NCBI GenBank assembly: GCA_937973685.1
Contig: CALJKJ010000018.1
Span: 239,446-303,445, forward strand
Reading direction: 5' to 3'
Length of the DNA: 64,000 bases
From: an uncultured Flavobacteriales bacterium
GTDB taxonomy: Bacteria; Bacteroidota; Bacteroidia; Flavobacteriales_D; Crocinitomicaceae
The notes under the pieces were generated by a model. It saw only the letters and a program-made list of their open reading frames with translations. It was not told where the DNA came from and did no database searches. This document shows, piece after piece, positions 44,560-53,886 of the stretch (positions are counted from its first letter, which is position 1; each line of letters starts with the position of its first letter). The translations under genes and the position numbers were made by a program.

Positions 44560-46707
44560 ATGAAAATAGTATTACTTCTTTCGTTCTTGTTCAGCTTACA
44601 ACTTGTAGTTGCTCAAACTAAAATCTCAGGAACGGTAACCAATCAAAACGGTAAAGCTATTGCAGCAGCTACGGTCTTCATCAAAGGAACCGTTAATTTT
44701 TACCAAACAGATGCCAACGGAAATTATTCGTTTACAACCACGTTGAAAGGGAAACACGAATTAGGTTGCAAAAAACAAGGTTTTCAAGAACAGTATTTGC
44801 CAATCGATATTATTGGTGAAGCGCTGACGCAAACTTTTAAAATGAGCGCAGTAAAAGAAATCGAGGAAATTGTCATTTCAGCAGGTAGTATCAATGCAAA
44901 CAATGATCGTACTGTTGCCATTCTTAATCCACTCGATATTGTAACAACAGCAGGTGGACAAGGAGATATCGCAGGCGCATTGCAAACATTACCTGGTGTG
45001 CAACGCAACGGAGGAGACCAAACTGGATTGATGGTGCGTGGAGGTGATGTCAACGAATCAACAGTTTTAGTTGATGGCTTGGTTGCGCAAAACGCCTTCG
45101 GAAGTTCTGTTCCAGGTGTCGGTCAACGCACACGTTTTAACCCTTTTCAATTCAAAGGAACGTCTTTCAGTACTGGAGGTTATTCTGCACGCTTCGGTCA
45201 AGCATTGTCTTCGGTGCTTGATTTGCAAACGAACGATTTACCAGACCAAAGCAATATCAATATTGGGGGTAATTTTGCAGGATTATCTGTTGGAGGTTCT
45301 AAATTGTTTGAAAACAGTGCTGTTGAATTTACGGCAAATTACTTGAATTTATCACCGTTTTTGTTGATTTCTCAACCCAATGTTGATTTTACTGCAGCTC
45401 CGCAAGGTTTTGGAATGTCTGGAAGATATGTTGCAAAAACACCAACGAGAGGAATTTTTAAAACAACTTTCAATCAAACATTCAATAAATCAGGTTTGAA
45501 ATTAATCAATCCTTCTGATCCGTCAAATTCACTCAATTTTGGGATCAAAAACGATTTCAATTACGTCAATACAACGTACAAAGATGTGATCAATAAAAAT
45601 TGGTTGTATTTTGTTGGGTTTTCGTCTAGTAGCAACGCAGATGCTATTTCATGGGATTCATTACAAGTCATTCGCGAAGACAGACGTGTTCAAGGTAGAA
45701 CGGAATTTATTTATGCACCTTCGGTTAAGTTACGTGCTGTTTTTGGAACGGAAATACAACATTACACCTACAATCAAAAATTCGACACCTTATTGGGGCA
45801 ATTTTCTGAATTGTTAAGTGCTGTATACGCAGAAGCAGATATTATTCCTGTTCGTAGACTTGCCTTCAAACCTGGAATCCGCGCAGAATATTCAAAAATA
45901 CTAGGAAAGGGAAATGTTTCTCCACGCTTAGCAGCTGCAATTAAAACATCAAAAACTGGTCAAATTTCTTTGGCATCAGGTCTTTTTTACCAAATTGCTG
46001 CTAGTAACTATTTACTGCAAGGCTACCGTCCTAACTTTCAACAAGCAATTCACTTGATGGCGAATTATCAATTGATGGCCAAAGACCGCGTTTTCCGTAT
46101 TGAAGGTTATTATAAATCTTACGATCAATTAGTGAAAGAAAACGGTGTTGCTTATACACCCAATCAATTCCGCTTCAATTTAGGACAAGTTGATAATTCG
46201 GGATCTGGCTATGCACAAGGGATCGACTTTTTCTGGCGGGATAAAAAATCCATCCAAAATTTCGATTATTGGGTGTCGTATTCCTACATTGATACCAAAC
46301 GTTTGTATCAGAATTACTCAGAAAAGGTAACTCCGGATTATGTCTCAAATCACAATTTAAACATTGTCATGAAGTATTTCTGGATGAAGGCTCAAACCAA
46401 TTTCTCAGCAACGTATTCGTATGCGAGCGGTCGCCCTTACTACAATCCAAATGCAACGAGTTTTTTAGCAGATCGCGCGCCTGCATACCAAAATTTAGCG
46501 TTGACAGTTAGTTATTTGACAACGATTAAAAAAATGTTTACAGTTTTTTACTTGAGTATTGATAATATTACAAACAGAAAGAATATCTTAGGGTATCGTT
46601 ACAGCATGGACGGGATGCAACAATATCCAATTTTACCACCGTTCTATTTTAATGTGTTTTTTGGATTCAACATGTCGTTGAAGGAGTTTAACAAAGATGA
46701 ATTATAA
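44560..46707 (+). CDS. TonB-dependent receptor with carboxypeptidase-regulatory-like N-terminal domain
   Basis: A 715-aa outer-membrane transporter. Signal peptide to about residue 19 (VVAQ), then a CarboxypepD_reg-like domain (about 20-100: KISGTVTNQNGKAIAAATVFIKG), a plug (about 105-215; TLPGVQRNGGDQTGLMVRGGD, VLVDG) and a beta-barrel. It ends in a Phe-rich strand (PPFYFNVFFGFNMSL). It is short for a SusC protein and no SusD partner is present, so a metal, siderophore or peptide ligand is more likely than polysaccharide; this is inference. Clustered with the genes on both sides. Confidence 0.88.
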   Translation: MKIVLLLSFLFSLQLVVAQTKISGTVTNQNGKAIAAATVFIKGTVNFYQTDANGNYSFTTTLKGKHELGCKKQGFQEQYLPIDIIGEALTQTFKMSAVKEIEEIVISAGSINANNDRTVAILNPLDIVTTAGGQGDIAGALQTLPGVQRNGGDQTGLMVRGGDVNESTVLVDGLVAQNAFGSSVPGVGQRTRFNPFQFKGTSFSTGGYSARFGQALSSVLDLQTNDLPDQSNINIGGNFAGLSVGGSKLFENSAVEFTANYLNLSPFLLISQPNVDFTAAPQGFGMSGRYVAKTPTRGIFKTTFNQTFNKSGLKLINPSDPSNSLNFGIKNDFNYVNTTYKDVINKNWLYFVGFSSSSNADAISWDSLQVIREDRRVQGRTEFIYAPSVKLRAVFGTEIQHYTYNQKFDTLLGQFSELLSAVYAEADIIPVRRLAFKPGIRAEYSKILGKGNVSPRLAAAIKTSKTGQISLASGLFYQIAASNYLLQGYRPNFQQAIHLMANYQLMAKDRVFRIEGYYKSYDQLVKENGVAYTPNQFRFNLGQVDNSGSGYAQGIDFFWRDKKSIQNFDYWVSYSYIDTKRLYQNYSEKVTPDYVSNHNLNIVMKYFWMKAQTNFSATYSYASGRPYYNPNATSFLADRAPAYQNLALTVSYLTTIKKMFTVFYLSIDNITNRKNILGYRYSMDGMQQYPILPPFYFNVFFGFNMSLKEFNKDEL

Positions 46708-46710
46708 GTT

Positions 46711-47352
46711 ATGAAAAAAGTACTAGTTATGTTATTGATGTTCGGCGCTACTGCCGGATATGCTCAAGACCAACAAGAAATTATCAACCGCTTGACACCT
46801 GTTTGTCACGGAATTGATTCGACTAAGTCAATCGAAAGTTGGAAGTCGAAATTAGCAATCATTCAAGCGGTGCAAGCTGCAAATGGGGACAACTGGATTC
46901 CTGCGTATTACAACGCATATGTTTCTATCCAATTATCCTATTCGGAGACAAATACTGAAATCAGAGAATTGTATGTCGATGCAGCGGAAGGATTAATGCC
47001 GCAAATCGAAGCGGGTTGTAAATTAATGGATGAAATTCACATCATGAAAGCCTTGATAGCAAATGCTCGCATGGCAATCGACCCACAAAACAGATGGAAA
47101 GAATATGGTAAAATCTTCGATGAAAACCTTGCAAAAGCAAAAACGATCAACGAAAACAACCCACATATATACTTATTAAAAGCAATGTCGGTTTATTACA
47201 CGCCTAAAATGTTTGGTGGTGGAGCGAAAAATGCGAAGCCTTACTTTATCAAAGCGAACGATAAATTTGCGTTATTAACCAATAAATCAATTGAAACACC
47301 TTATTGGGGCGAGTTTTTAAGCGCATTCATGTTAGCGGAATGTGAAAAATAA
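46711..47352 (+). CDS. Periplasmic helical-repeat (TPR-like) protein
   Basis: A 213-aa protein beginning 3 bases after the TonB receptor. Signal peptide to about residue 18 (TAGYAQ); the remainder is all helical, with NWIPAYYNAYVSIQLSY, AEGLMPQIEAGCKL, HIMKALIANARMAIDP and NPHIYLLKAMSVYYTP reading as degenerate TPR-type helix pairs; two Cys could pair. No precise family recognised. Its constant place behind the receptor suggests an accessory role. A bidirectional terminator follows. Confidence 0.7.
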   Translation: MKKVLVMLLMFGATAGYAQDQQEIINRLTPVCHGIDSTKSIESWKSKLAIIQAVQAANGDNWIPAYYNAYVSIQLSYSETNTEIRELYVDAAEGLMPQIEAGCKLMDEIHIMKALIANARMAIDPQNRWKEYGKIFDENLAKAKTINENNPHIYLLKAMSVYYTPKMFGGGAKNAKPYFIKANDKFALLTNKSIETPYWGEFLSAFMLAECEK

Positions 47353-47371
47353 TTGCGCCAGCTACATAAAA

Positions 47372-47403
47372 AAGAAGCGATCCAAATAGGGTCGCTTTTT
47401 TTT
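47372..47403. terminator. Bidirectional terminator between the TonB-receptor unit and the CYTH gene
   Basis: 9-bp stem AAGCGATCC / GGGTCGCTT with one T-G pair (47375-47383 with 47389-47397), A-rich upstream and T8 downstream. Confidence 0.85.
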
Positions 47404-47860
47404 ATGGCTTAAGTCCGTTAACGAGTTGCGAATTGTAATAGCGTGGATCATAACTGACTTCATCCAAAATCCATTCAGGTTTTTCAAAAATTTCAGCTTC
47501 ATCTTCCAATTCGATTTCAGCCACAATTAAGCCTTCCAATGCTCCGTGAAACACATCAATCTCCCAAATCTTTTCTTTGAAGGTCAAGGTGTAGCGCTCC
47601 TTAGATAAGGTTTTAGCACAAAAATTGGTCAATAATTCCAACGCATCATCTACAGGTATTTCGTACTCAAATTCTGCACGAGTAATTCCTGTTGTTTTTC
47701 CTTTAATTGTCAAATAACCTTTTTCACCTTTAGTGCGCACACGCACAGTTTTACCCGCTTCGTCCATCAAATATCCTTGTTGGATTTTTTTTGGTGCTAA
47801 AAATGACAACACTTCTAAAACACTTGGTTTTACTGTGAATTTCCGCTCAATTTCTTTCAT
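47402..47860 (-). CDS. CYTH domain protein
   Basis: The 152-aa protein begins with the diagnostic EIERKF (residues 3-8) and has the alternating charged strands of the triphosphate tunnel fold: VRVRTKG, YLTIKGKT, RAEFEYEIP, IWEIDVF, IVAEIELEDE. Such proteins act on inorganic or nucleoside triphosphates with divalent metal; adenylate cyclase, thiamine triphosphatase and tripolyphosphatase are all known in the family, so the reaction is open. Single-gene unit, cytoplasmic. Confidence 0.87.
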   Translation of the reverse strand: MKEIERKFTVKPSVLEVLSFLAPKKIQQGYLMDEAGKTVRVRTKGEKGYLTIKGKTTGITRAEFEYEIPVDDALELLTNFCAKTLSKERYTLTFKEKIWEIDVFHGALEGLIVAEIELEDEAEIFEKPEWILDEVSYDPRYYNSQLVNGLKP

Positions 47861-47980
47861 CGTAATGCCGAATATACAAAACTTTTTAAGGACAAATCAA
47901 GTACATTTCTAAAATCAAATGAACAATTCCTATTTTCTCAAGAAATTGTGCTCGATTTTCTTCTTATCTTAGCGGTAATA

Positions 47981-48973
47981 ATGGCAGTTTATCTCACATT
48001 TGATTACGAGTTGTTTTTCGGTTCCGAAACAGGAACGGTGAAGGCTTGTATGCTCGATCCAACTGAAAAATTATTAGCTATTTCAGAAAAACATGCTGTG
48101 CCGATGACATTTTTCATCGATGTTGGTATGCTAGTGAAAATGGACGAGTTACAACTGCAGTTCCCTGAATTAGTAAGCGAATACCAAGCAATCACGCAAC
48201 AAATTCAACGCATGGAATCCCTTGGTTGTGCGGTACAATTGCACATTCACCCGCATTGGGAAAATGCAACGTATGCAAACGGGAAATGGTCAATCAATGT
48301 GGATGGTTGTTACAAGTTGAGCGACTTTTCACAAGCTGATGCTTCAGCGATTATTGAAAAATACCATCATTTTCTACAGCAATTGGTCACCCAAAAAATA
48401 ACAAGCTTCCGAGCTGGCGGATGGTGTATTCAACCGTTTTCTCATGTGAATGAAACGTTTAAGAAATTGGGAATTACGATCGATTCAAGCGTATTTCCTG
48501 GTGGGAAATTTGAATCACCTCATTATGCCTTTGATTTCACAACAGTGAAACGCTATTCGCAACCGTATCGTTTTGATTCGGATGTTTGTGTGGCAAACAA
48601 AGCTGGTTATTTCACCGAATTACCGATTTCTTCGTGGCATTATTCGCCACTTTTTTATTGGCGTTTGTACATACTTGGACGTTTATTACCGAAGCAGCAT
48701 AAAATGCTTGGAGATGGTAATTTTTTAGCCCAACCAGGAAGAAAAAAAGCGGTGTTAACTAATTTCACTTGGAACCATGTGAGTTGTGATGGGTATTATG
48801 CGTCAAAATTACAGCGCCAATTTCGTTTTTATCAAAGAAAAAAGAGCCCGTTTGTCGTAATTGCACATCCAAAAGGATTGACACACTTTGCATTGAAAAA
48901 AATCGAGCAATTCATTGTCAAAACAAAAAATGTAACGGAGTTTTTAACGGTAAATCAAGTTGTATGCAGTTAA
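47981..48973 (+). CDS. Polysaccharide deacetylase-like protein
   Basis: I use the ATG at 47981 (330 aa): the protein then opens MAVYLTFDYELFF as is usual for the family, whereas an upstream GTG at 47948 adds a spurious stretch. Asp8 and the histidines in QLHIHPHW (His88, His90, His92) would bind the metal; SFRAGGWCIQP is the next family motif, and the late WNHVSCDG and FVVIAHPKG segments complete the barrel. NodB-like enzymes hydrolyse N-acetyl groups on surface glycans; no signal peptide is seen, so it may act on a cytoplasmic precursor. First gene of a six-gene run; overlaps the next by 10 bases. Confidence 0.75.
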   Translation: MAVYLTFDYELFFGSETGTVKACMLDPTEKLLAISEKHAVPMTFFIDVGMLVKMDELQLQFPELVSEYQAITQQIQRMESLGCAVQLHIHPHWENATYANGKWSINVDGCYKLSDFSQADASAIIEKYHHFLQQLVTQKITSFRAGGWCIQPFSHVNETFKKLGITIDSSVFPGGKFESPHYAFDFTTVKRYSQPYRFDSDVCVANKAGYFTELPISSWHYSPLFYWRLYILGRLLPKQHKMLGDGNFLAQPGRKKAVLTNFTWNHVSCDGYYASKLQRQFRFYQRKKSPFVVIAHPKGLTHFALKKIEQFIVKTKNVTEFLTVNQVVCS

Positions 48974-49836
48974 CATTCCTTACACCAGAAGAAAAAATAT
49001 CTTGGACAGCTTTTGTGAAAGCACACAAAGGAAGCATTTTTTCGTATGCAGGATATTTAGATGCAACAGCTGATAATTGGGCTGTTTTGTACAACGCAGA
49101 TAAAACTGCTGGAATCGCTTGCCCGTTCACGGTAAAGGCTGGACAAAAAATTCTGTACACTCCTTTTTTTAATCGCTATATCGAATGGATTGGTTCGCCA
49201 ATAAATCCGAATGAATTAATTGCGGCATTAAAAAAACAGTTCAACGTTGCTGATTTTAATTTCAATCAAGTTATAACTGGTTACGAACAATTAAATCACC
49301 AATACGTTGCTGTTAATGCATTGAAATTAAATAATTTAGCAAATAGAACGTTAAAAAAAGCACAAGTTTTTACAACATCAACACATACAAGAGCGCCAGG
49401 ATTGATGCCCTTAATCACAAAAGAATTAGCGCAACGAGTTAAGACGTTAAACGCCTTTACTTTGCCGAAATTGAGTAACTTGCTGACTGAATTCAAAGAC
49501 AAGGGTTTGGTTCAAATCGATCTTTTTGAAAATGACGAATGGAAAGGCGGCTTGTGGCTGATTGAAACAGCTGATAAAGTAGTTTACCTAAAAGGAACGG
49601 TGCAACAAGAAGCCATGAAAAAAGGAGGGATGTACCGATTGATGTACGATGCAATATTGTATGCGCACGCATCCGAAAAGCTGTTTGATTTTGGTGGCTC
49701 GAATGTGGACAACGTCGCACGATTCAATAGCTATTTTGGTGCGAAATCAATGCCGTACGCGCACATAACTTGGAATGAAGCTCCATTTTGGTGGAAATTA
49801 CTGAAAAAAATAAATGATAAATGGAAAGGAAAGTAA
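48964..49836 (+). CDS. FemAB/GNAT-like acyltransferase
   Basis: The 290-aa protein lacks a signal peptide. The N-terminal half is divergent, but the C-terminal half reads as the second GNAT lobe of FemAB-type transferases: WKGGLWLIET, GGMYRLMYDAILYA, then FDFGGSNVDNVARFNSYFGAK, a signature of enzymes that add amino acids or acyl groups to cell-wall or lipid-linked precursors. The gene overlaps the deacetylase upstream (10 bases) and the SDR gene downstream (16 bases), so it is translationally embedded in this operon. Substrate unknown. Confidence 0.72.
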   Translation: MQLTFLTPEEKISWTAFVKAHKGSIFSYAGYLDATADNWAVLYNADKTAGIACPFTVKAGQKILYTPFFNRYIEWIGSPINPNELIAALKKQFNVADFNFNQVITGYEQLNHQYVAVNALKLNNLANRTLKKAQVFTTSTHTRAPGLMPLITKELAQRVKTLNAFTLPKLSNLLTEFKDKGLVQIDLFENDEWKGGLWLIETADKVVYLKGTVQQEAMKKGGMYRLMYDAILYAHASEKLFDFGGSNVDNVARFNSYFGAKSMPYAHITWNEAPFWWKLLKKINDKWKGK

Positions 49837-50531
49837 TCGTTATTACAGGCGCTACTGGAGGACTAGGGAGCGAAATGGTGAAGCATTTTGAACAACAAAA
49901 TGTACGACTAGCTTTGCATACATTTCAACAAGAACCGTTCGATGTGGCGTGTGAACATGCTTGGTTCAAAGCAGATTTACGCGACCCACAACAAATTGAC
50001 ACACTTATTGCCGCTATTCTAGCCAATTTCGGTCGGATTGATGTACTTATAAATAATGCAGGCATATCAAAAAATGGCATGTCGTGGAAATTGAGTGATG
50101 CCGATTTCAACGAAGTAGTTGCTGTTAACTTAACTGCTCCGTTCAAGTTAATCAAAGGTTTTCTTCCTAAAATGCGGGAACAAAAATCCGGACGAATTAT
50201 TTCGATTTCTTCTGTTGTAGCCCAAACTGGTGTTGTTGGAACAGCTGCTTATGCAGCTTCGAAAGCTGGATTAATTGGTTTGACTAAAACAGTTTCAAAA
50301 GAAACAGCAACCAATGGAATCACCGTCAATTGTTTGGCCTTGGGCTATTTTAATGTCGGTATGATAGATGAAGTTGCTCCCGAAATGCAAGCGCAAATTA
50401 TTCAAGCAATTCCGCAACAACAACTGGGGTCTGTAGCTACCATTTTAGCTACGATCGATTGGCTAATCTCCAAAGAGGCGGATTACATTACTGGTCAAAC
50501 AATTTCATTAAATGGTGGTTTGTTCAACTAA
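49821..50531 (+). CDS. SDR-family oxidoreductase (FabG-like)
   Basis: A 236-aa short-chain dehydrogenase with TGATGGLGSE (residues 8-17), NNAG, and the catalytic Ser-Tyr-Lys in SISSVV and YAASKAG; the C-terminal YITGQTISLNGGLFN is typical of 3-oxoacyl-ACP reductases. NADPH-dependent reduction of a keto group is expected. In this operon it could serve a modified acyl or sugar group and need not be the housekeeping FabG. Overlaps the previous gene by 16 bases. Confidence 0.85.
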   Translation: MERKVIVITGATGGLGSEMVKHFEQQNVRLALHTFQQEPFDVACEHAWFKADLRDPQQIDTLIAAILANFGRIDVLINNAGISKNGMSWKLSDADFNEVVAVNLTAPFKLIKGFLPKMREQKSGRIISISSVVAQTGVVGTAAYAASKAGLIGLTKTVSKETATNGITVNCLALGYFNVGMIDEVAPEMQAQIIQAIPQQQLGSVATILATIDWLISKEADYITGQTISLNGGLFN

Positions 50532-50555
50532 CAGATTCGATTAACTTTGTAACGA

Positions 50556-52457
50556 ATGGGTAATTTATTGTTTCCAAAAAATAACATGCCGCGTTGGGTC
50601 ATAAGCGCAATTGATGTGATCATTTCACTATGTTCATTGACCTTGGCATACCTTATTCGTTTCGACATAATGGCTGACAAAGCCCTTTGGAAAACGGAGT
50701 TAGGAATTCTTTTCAAATTTATTTGGGTCTTTTTCCTGATTCGATTTCTAGTTTTTTACCTTTTTGGTATTCACAAAGGCATCGTACGTCATTCCTCTAC
50801 CGCTGATTTTAGACGACTTTTTAATGCTATTGCACTATCATCTTTGCTCTTTTTAGTTGCTGGTTTTGTTCGCTATTATGCTGTTGATGGCTTTTACTTA
50901 TTTCCACTCAGTGTATTGATAATCGAATTCGTTTTTTGTGTTTTCATCTCAATGGCTGTTCGTGTTGTAATCAAGTTATTGTACGTAGAATCCACCAAAA
51001 CGAAAGGAGATCACCCGAACATCTTGATTTATGGTGCTGGAGTGTATGGATTAATTGTGAAACGAACGATTGAAAAAGACACACGGATTCCAGTAAACAT
51101 TGTTGGTTTTATTGATGACGATAAAAAGAAAATCGGTACCAGAATGGAGGGGATTCCAGTGTATGATGCCCAGCAATTAACAGCTCTTATTGCAACGAAT
51201 TCTGTCGATCAAGTTATTTTCACCATTCAACAACCGGACGAAGAAAATCAGCAACGTGTTGTCAATTATTGTTTGGATGCTGGAATTCAAATGAAAAAGG
51301 TTCCAAGTCCAACCGCATGGATCAATGGCGAATTTTCAGCGAAACAAATTGCACAAGTCAAAATTGACGATTTATTAGGTAGAAAACCTATTGTCCTTAA
51401 TTTGGACAAATTACAAGCTGCGCTTGCGAACCAAGTTATTCTAGTTACAGGAGCAGCGGGATCAATTGGTGCGGGTTTAGTACATCAATTACTCCAATTT
51501 TCACCAGCAACATTGATTTTGTTGGATCAAGCAGAATCACCCATGTATGACTTGGAAATCACAATAAAAAAGTTATTTCCAAAGCAACACATCGAAATAA
51601 TCATTGGAGATATCAGAAATCGTGAACGGATGCACGCTGTTTTTGTAACGTATACCCCTGCATGGGTATTTCACGCGGCTGCTTACAAACACGTTCCACT
51701 TATGGAAGAAAATCCTTCCGAAGCAATCCAAACCAATGTATTTGGCACAAAAAATTTGGTTGACTTAGCTGTCGCGTTCAAAGTGGAAAAATTTGTCATG
51801 ATTTCGACCGACAAAGCGGTTAATCCAACCAATGTCATGGGCGCTACAAAACGCGTAGCAGAAATGATTGCACAAGCAGCAAATACGCAACAAATCACCC
51901 AGTTCATAACAACAAGATTTGGCAATGTACTTGGTTCAAACGGATCGGTAATTCCATTGTTTAGAAGACAAATTGAAGAAGGTGGTCCGGTAACTGTAAC
52001 CGATGAACGAATCACCCGTTTTTTTATGACCATTCCGGAGGCTTGTCAATTGGTATTGGAAGCTGGGGTGATTGGTAATGGCGGTGAAATTTTTGTTTTT
52101 GACATGGGGAAATCGGTCAAAATAGTCGACCTTGCAAAAAACATGATCCGCTTGTCTGGTCTCGAATTAGGAAAAGATATTGAAATACAATACACAGGCT
52201 TAAGACCGGGTGAAAAATTGTACGAAGAATTACTCAACAAAGCTGAAGATACAATTCCTACTCATCACCCCAAAATTTTAAAAGCCTTAGAACGTACCAA
52301 TAACGAACAAACACTGATAACGATTCAAGAGTTACAAAGCGAATTAATAAAAGCAGATGCAATGACTTTAGTCGGATTATTAAAAAAAATCGTTCCGGAA
52401 TTTATTTCAAACAACTCACAATACAGTATCTTAGATAAAAACAACAACAATGATTGA
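50556..52457 (+). CDS. Membrane-bound nucleoside-diphosphate-sugar 4,6-dehydratase (CapD/WbpM/PglF family)
   Basis: A 633-aa protein with four N-terminal membrane helices (about 10-130), a CoA-binding-like Rossmann domain (about 140-265, ILIYGAGVYG) and a C-terminal extended SDR domain with VTGAAGSIGAG, AAYKHVPLMEENP, STDKAVNPTNVMGATKR (Met-Lys pair in place of Tyr-x-x-x-Lys) and RITRFFM. Members convert UDP-GlcNAc to a 4-keto-6-deoxy sugar, the first step to di-N-acetylbacillosamine or QuiNAc/FucNAc for surface glycans and protein O-glycosylation. No dedicated aminotransferase is adjacent. Its last bases overlap the thioesterase gene. Confidence 0.9.
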   Translation: MGNLLFPKNNMPRWVISAIDVIISLCSLTLAYLIRFDIMADKALWKTELGILFKFIWVFFLIRFLVFYLFGIHKGIVRHSSTADFRRLFNAIALSSLLFLVAGFVRYYAVDGFYLFPLSVLIIEFVFCVFISMAVRVVIKLLYVESTKTKGDHPNILIYGAGVYGLIVKRTIEKDTRIPVNIVGFIDDDKKKIGTRMEGIPVYDAQQLTALIATNSVDQVIFTIQQPDEENQQRVVNYCLDAGIQMKKVPSPTAWINGEFSAKQIAQVKIDDLLGRKPIVLNLDKLQAALANQVILVTGAAGSIGAGLVHQLLQFSPATLILLDQAESPMYDLEITIKKLFPKQHIEIIIGDIRNRERMHAVFVTYTPAWVFHAAAYKHVPLMEENPSEAIQTNVFGTKNLVDLAVAFKVEKFVMISTDKAVNPTNVMGATKRVAEMIAQAANTQQITQFITTRFGNVLGSNGSVIPLFRRQIEEGGPVTVTDERITRFFMTIPEACQLVLEAGVIGNGGEIFVFDMGKSVKIVDLAKNMIRLSGLELGKDIEIQYTGLRPGEKLYEELLNKAEDTIPTHHPKILKALERTNNEQTLITIQELQSELIKADAMTLVGLLKKIVPEFISNNSQYSILDKNNNND

Positions 52458-52857
52458 TCCGTATAAACTACAAGTGCGCTTCTCCGATTGTGACATGATG
52501 CAACATGTCAATAATGCTATTTATTTGAATTATTTTGAAGAAGCTCGTATTCACTATTTCAGACAATTGGTTGGAATTGATTGGGACTGGAAAAAAAATG
52601 GTGTACTATTGCGTAAAAACGAATTGGAATATTTAAAACCAGTTTTTTTAAATGATCCAGTAACAATCGAAGTGTTTTTAAAACATGTCGGTGACAAAAG
52701 TTTTACGTTAGCTTATGAAGTAAAAGTATTGGGTGAATTGCGTACAACTGGAACTTCTGTCTTGGTTTGTTATGATAGCATTGTGAAAACGTCTATTCCA
52801 ATCCCAACAAGAATGAAAGAAGGTTTAAATAAATTAACACTCAAACTACCACAATAA
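52450..52857 (+). CDS. Acyl-CoA thioesterase (YbgC/FadM-like hot-dog protein)
   Basis: A 135-aa hot-dog protein with the 4-hydroxybenzoyl-CoA-thioesterase-like motif RFSDCDMMQHVNNAIYLNYFEEAR; Asp15 is the likely catalytic residue. It should hydrolyse acyl-CoA or acyl-ACP in the cytoplasm. The 8-base overlap with the dehydratase gene indicates coupled translation; its connection to glycan modification is not obvious, and it may be an operon passenger. Confidence 0.85.
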   Translation: MIDPYKLQVRFSDCDMMQHVNNAIYLNYFEEARIHYFRQLVGIDWDWKKNGVLLRKNELEYLKPVFLNDPVTIEVFLKHVGDKSFTLAYEVKVLGELRTTGTSVLVCYDSIVKTSIPIPTRMKEGLNKLTLKLPQ

Positions 52858-52860
52858 ATC

Positions 52861-53886
52861 ATGAAAAATCTACTACCCATACTTTTCTTTTTTTCTTGTT
52901 TCGTATTATTCGGTCAAACTGGTATTCCTCAAATAAAAAGGGACACGTGTTACAAAAAATCCTTAGCGCGAAAAGGACAACGATTTACAGAATGGGAATG
53001 TGGTAAATTAGCTGGGGTAGTGGATTGCAACGAAAAGTTAGAATTGGCCGATCCATCCAGTGATGTGGTACTTTCAACAGGTTCGCACAAACCCTTTACA
53101 GGAACGTGCGAAACGTGTCACAACAACGGCATTTTACAACGTAGGGTTCGTTTTGTCAATGGTTTTACAGATGGTATGGATACAACCACATATATTTCAG
53201 GTTGTACCGAAGTAATTCGATCACACATACAAGGAAAACCAAATGGACATTGGACATATTTTGAAGATTCAACAGGTTTTCCACTTTGGGAGAAAAATTA
53301 CGTAATGGGGGAGTTGAATGGCGTTCAAATCAACTATGTATCACGCAAAACAAAGTTAGACACACTCAAATTGGAAACGTATAAAATGGGTGTCTTAAAC
53401 GGACCTAAAATAACGTTTAGTCGAGGAATTCGTGCAAAAGAAGTGCATTACACCAATGGCTTAATGAACGGGCCTTTCATCGAATACAACAAAGAAGGGA
53501 AGGTCATTCAAGAAATATATTACAAAGAAGGTAAAAAACACGGCGTTTTCAGTTATTACTACGACGATGGAACCTTACTGCGTACAGAAAATTGGAACAT
53601 GGAAGTCAAAAGTGGGGAATTCAAAACCTTTTACTACGATCAATCCATTCAAGAAATTGAAAATTATAAAAAAGGCCTCAAAGAAGGTTGGTTCGAACAA
53701 CGATTTCCAGATGGTAAATTAAAAAGACGTGCATACTACGAAAAAGATGTGCTAATGGAAGAACACGTGTACGATCAAGAAGGTCGCGAAATCAAAACGT
53801 TAGGAGGTACTGCGAGTTCAGGAAAAGAAGACGATGCCATGCCTGGTAAAAAGAAAAAGAATAAAAAAGCAAAACCAACTAACTAA
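52861..53886 (+). CDS. Secreted MORN-repeat (YwqK-like) protein
   Basis: The 341-aa protein has a signal peptide (ending FGQT, about residue 20), an N-terminal region with six or more Cys including CETCHNNG, and then a run of MORN-variant repeats of about 20-23 residues (about 95-310), each with a pattern such as G.hNG....Y...G.....: GKPNGHWTYFED, GELNGVQINY, GVLNGPKITF, GLMNGPFIEYNKEGKV, GKKHGVFSYYYDDGTL, GLKEGWFEQRFPDGKL. The end is very Lys-rich (KKKKNKKAK). Such repeat proteins are usually surface or periplasmic binding scaffolds; the family label 'YwqK antitoxin' is a name, not evidence of toxin-antitoxin function. Confidence 0.8.
   Translation: MKNLLPILFFFSCFVLFGQTGIPQIKRDTCYKKSLARKGQRFTEWECGKLAGVVDCNEKLELADPSSDVVLSTGSHKPFTGTCETCHNNGILQRRVRFVNGFTDGMDTTTYISGCTEVIRSHIQGKPNGHWTYFEDSTGFPLWEKNYVMGELNGVQINYVSRKTKLDTLKLETYKMGVLNGPKITFSRGIRAKEVHYTNGLMNGPFIEYNKEGKVIQEIYYKEGKKHGVFSYYYDDGTLLRTENWNMEVKSGEFKTFYYDQSIQEIENYKKGLKEGWFEQRFPDGKLKRRAYYEKDVLMEEHVYDQEGREIKTLGGTASSGKEDDAMPGKKKKNKKAKPTN

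Noticed and set aside
44560..46707. SusC of a polysaccharide utilisation locus
   Set aside because: No SusD-like lipoprotein or glycoside hydrolase nearby, and the receptor is shorter than usual SusC proteins.
52861..53886. Toxin-antitoxin component (YwqK name)
   Set aside because: The protein is secreted with MORN repeats and no toxin partner; the database-style name carries no functional support here.
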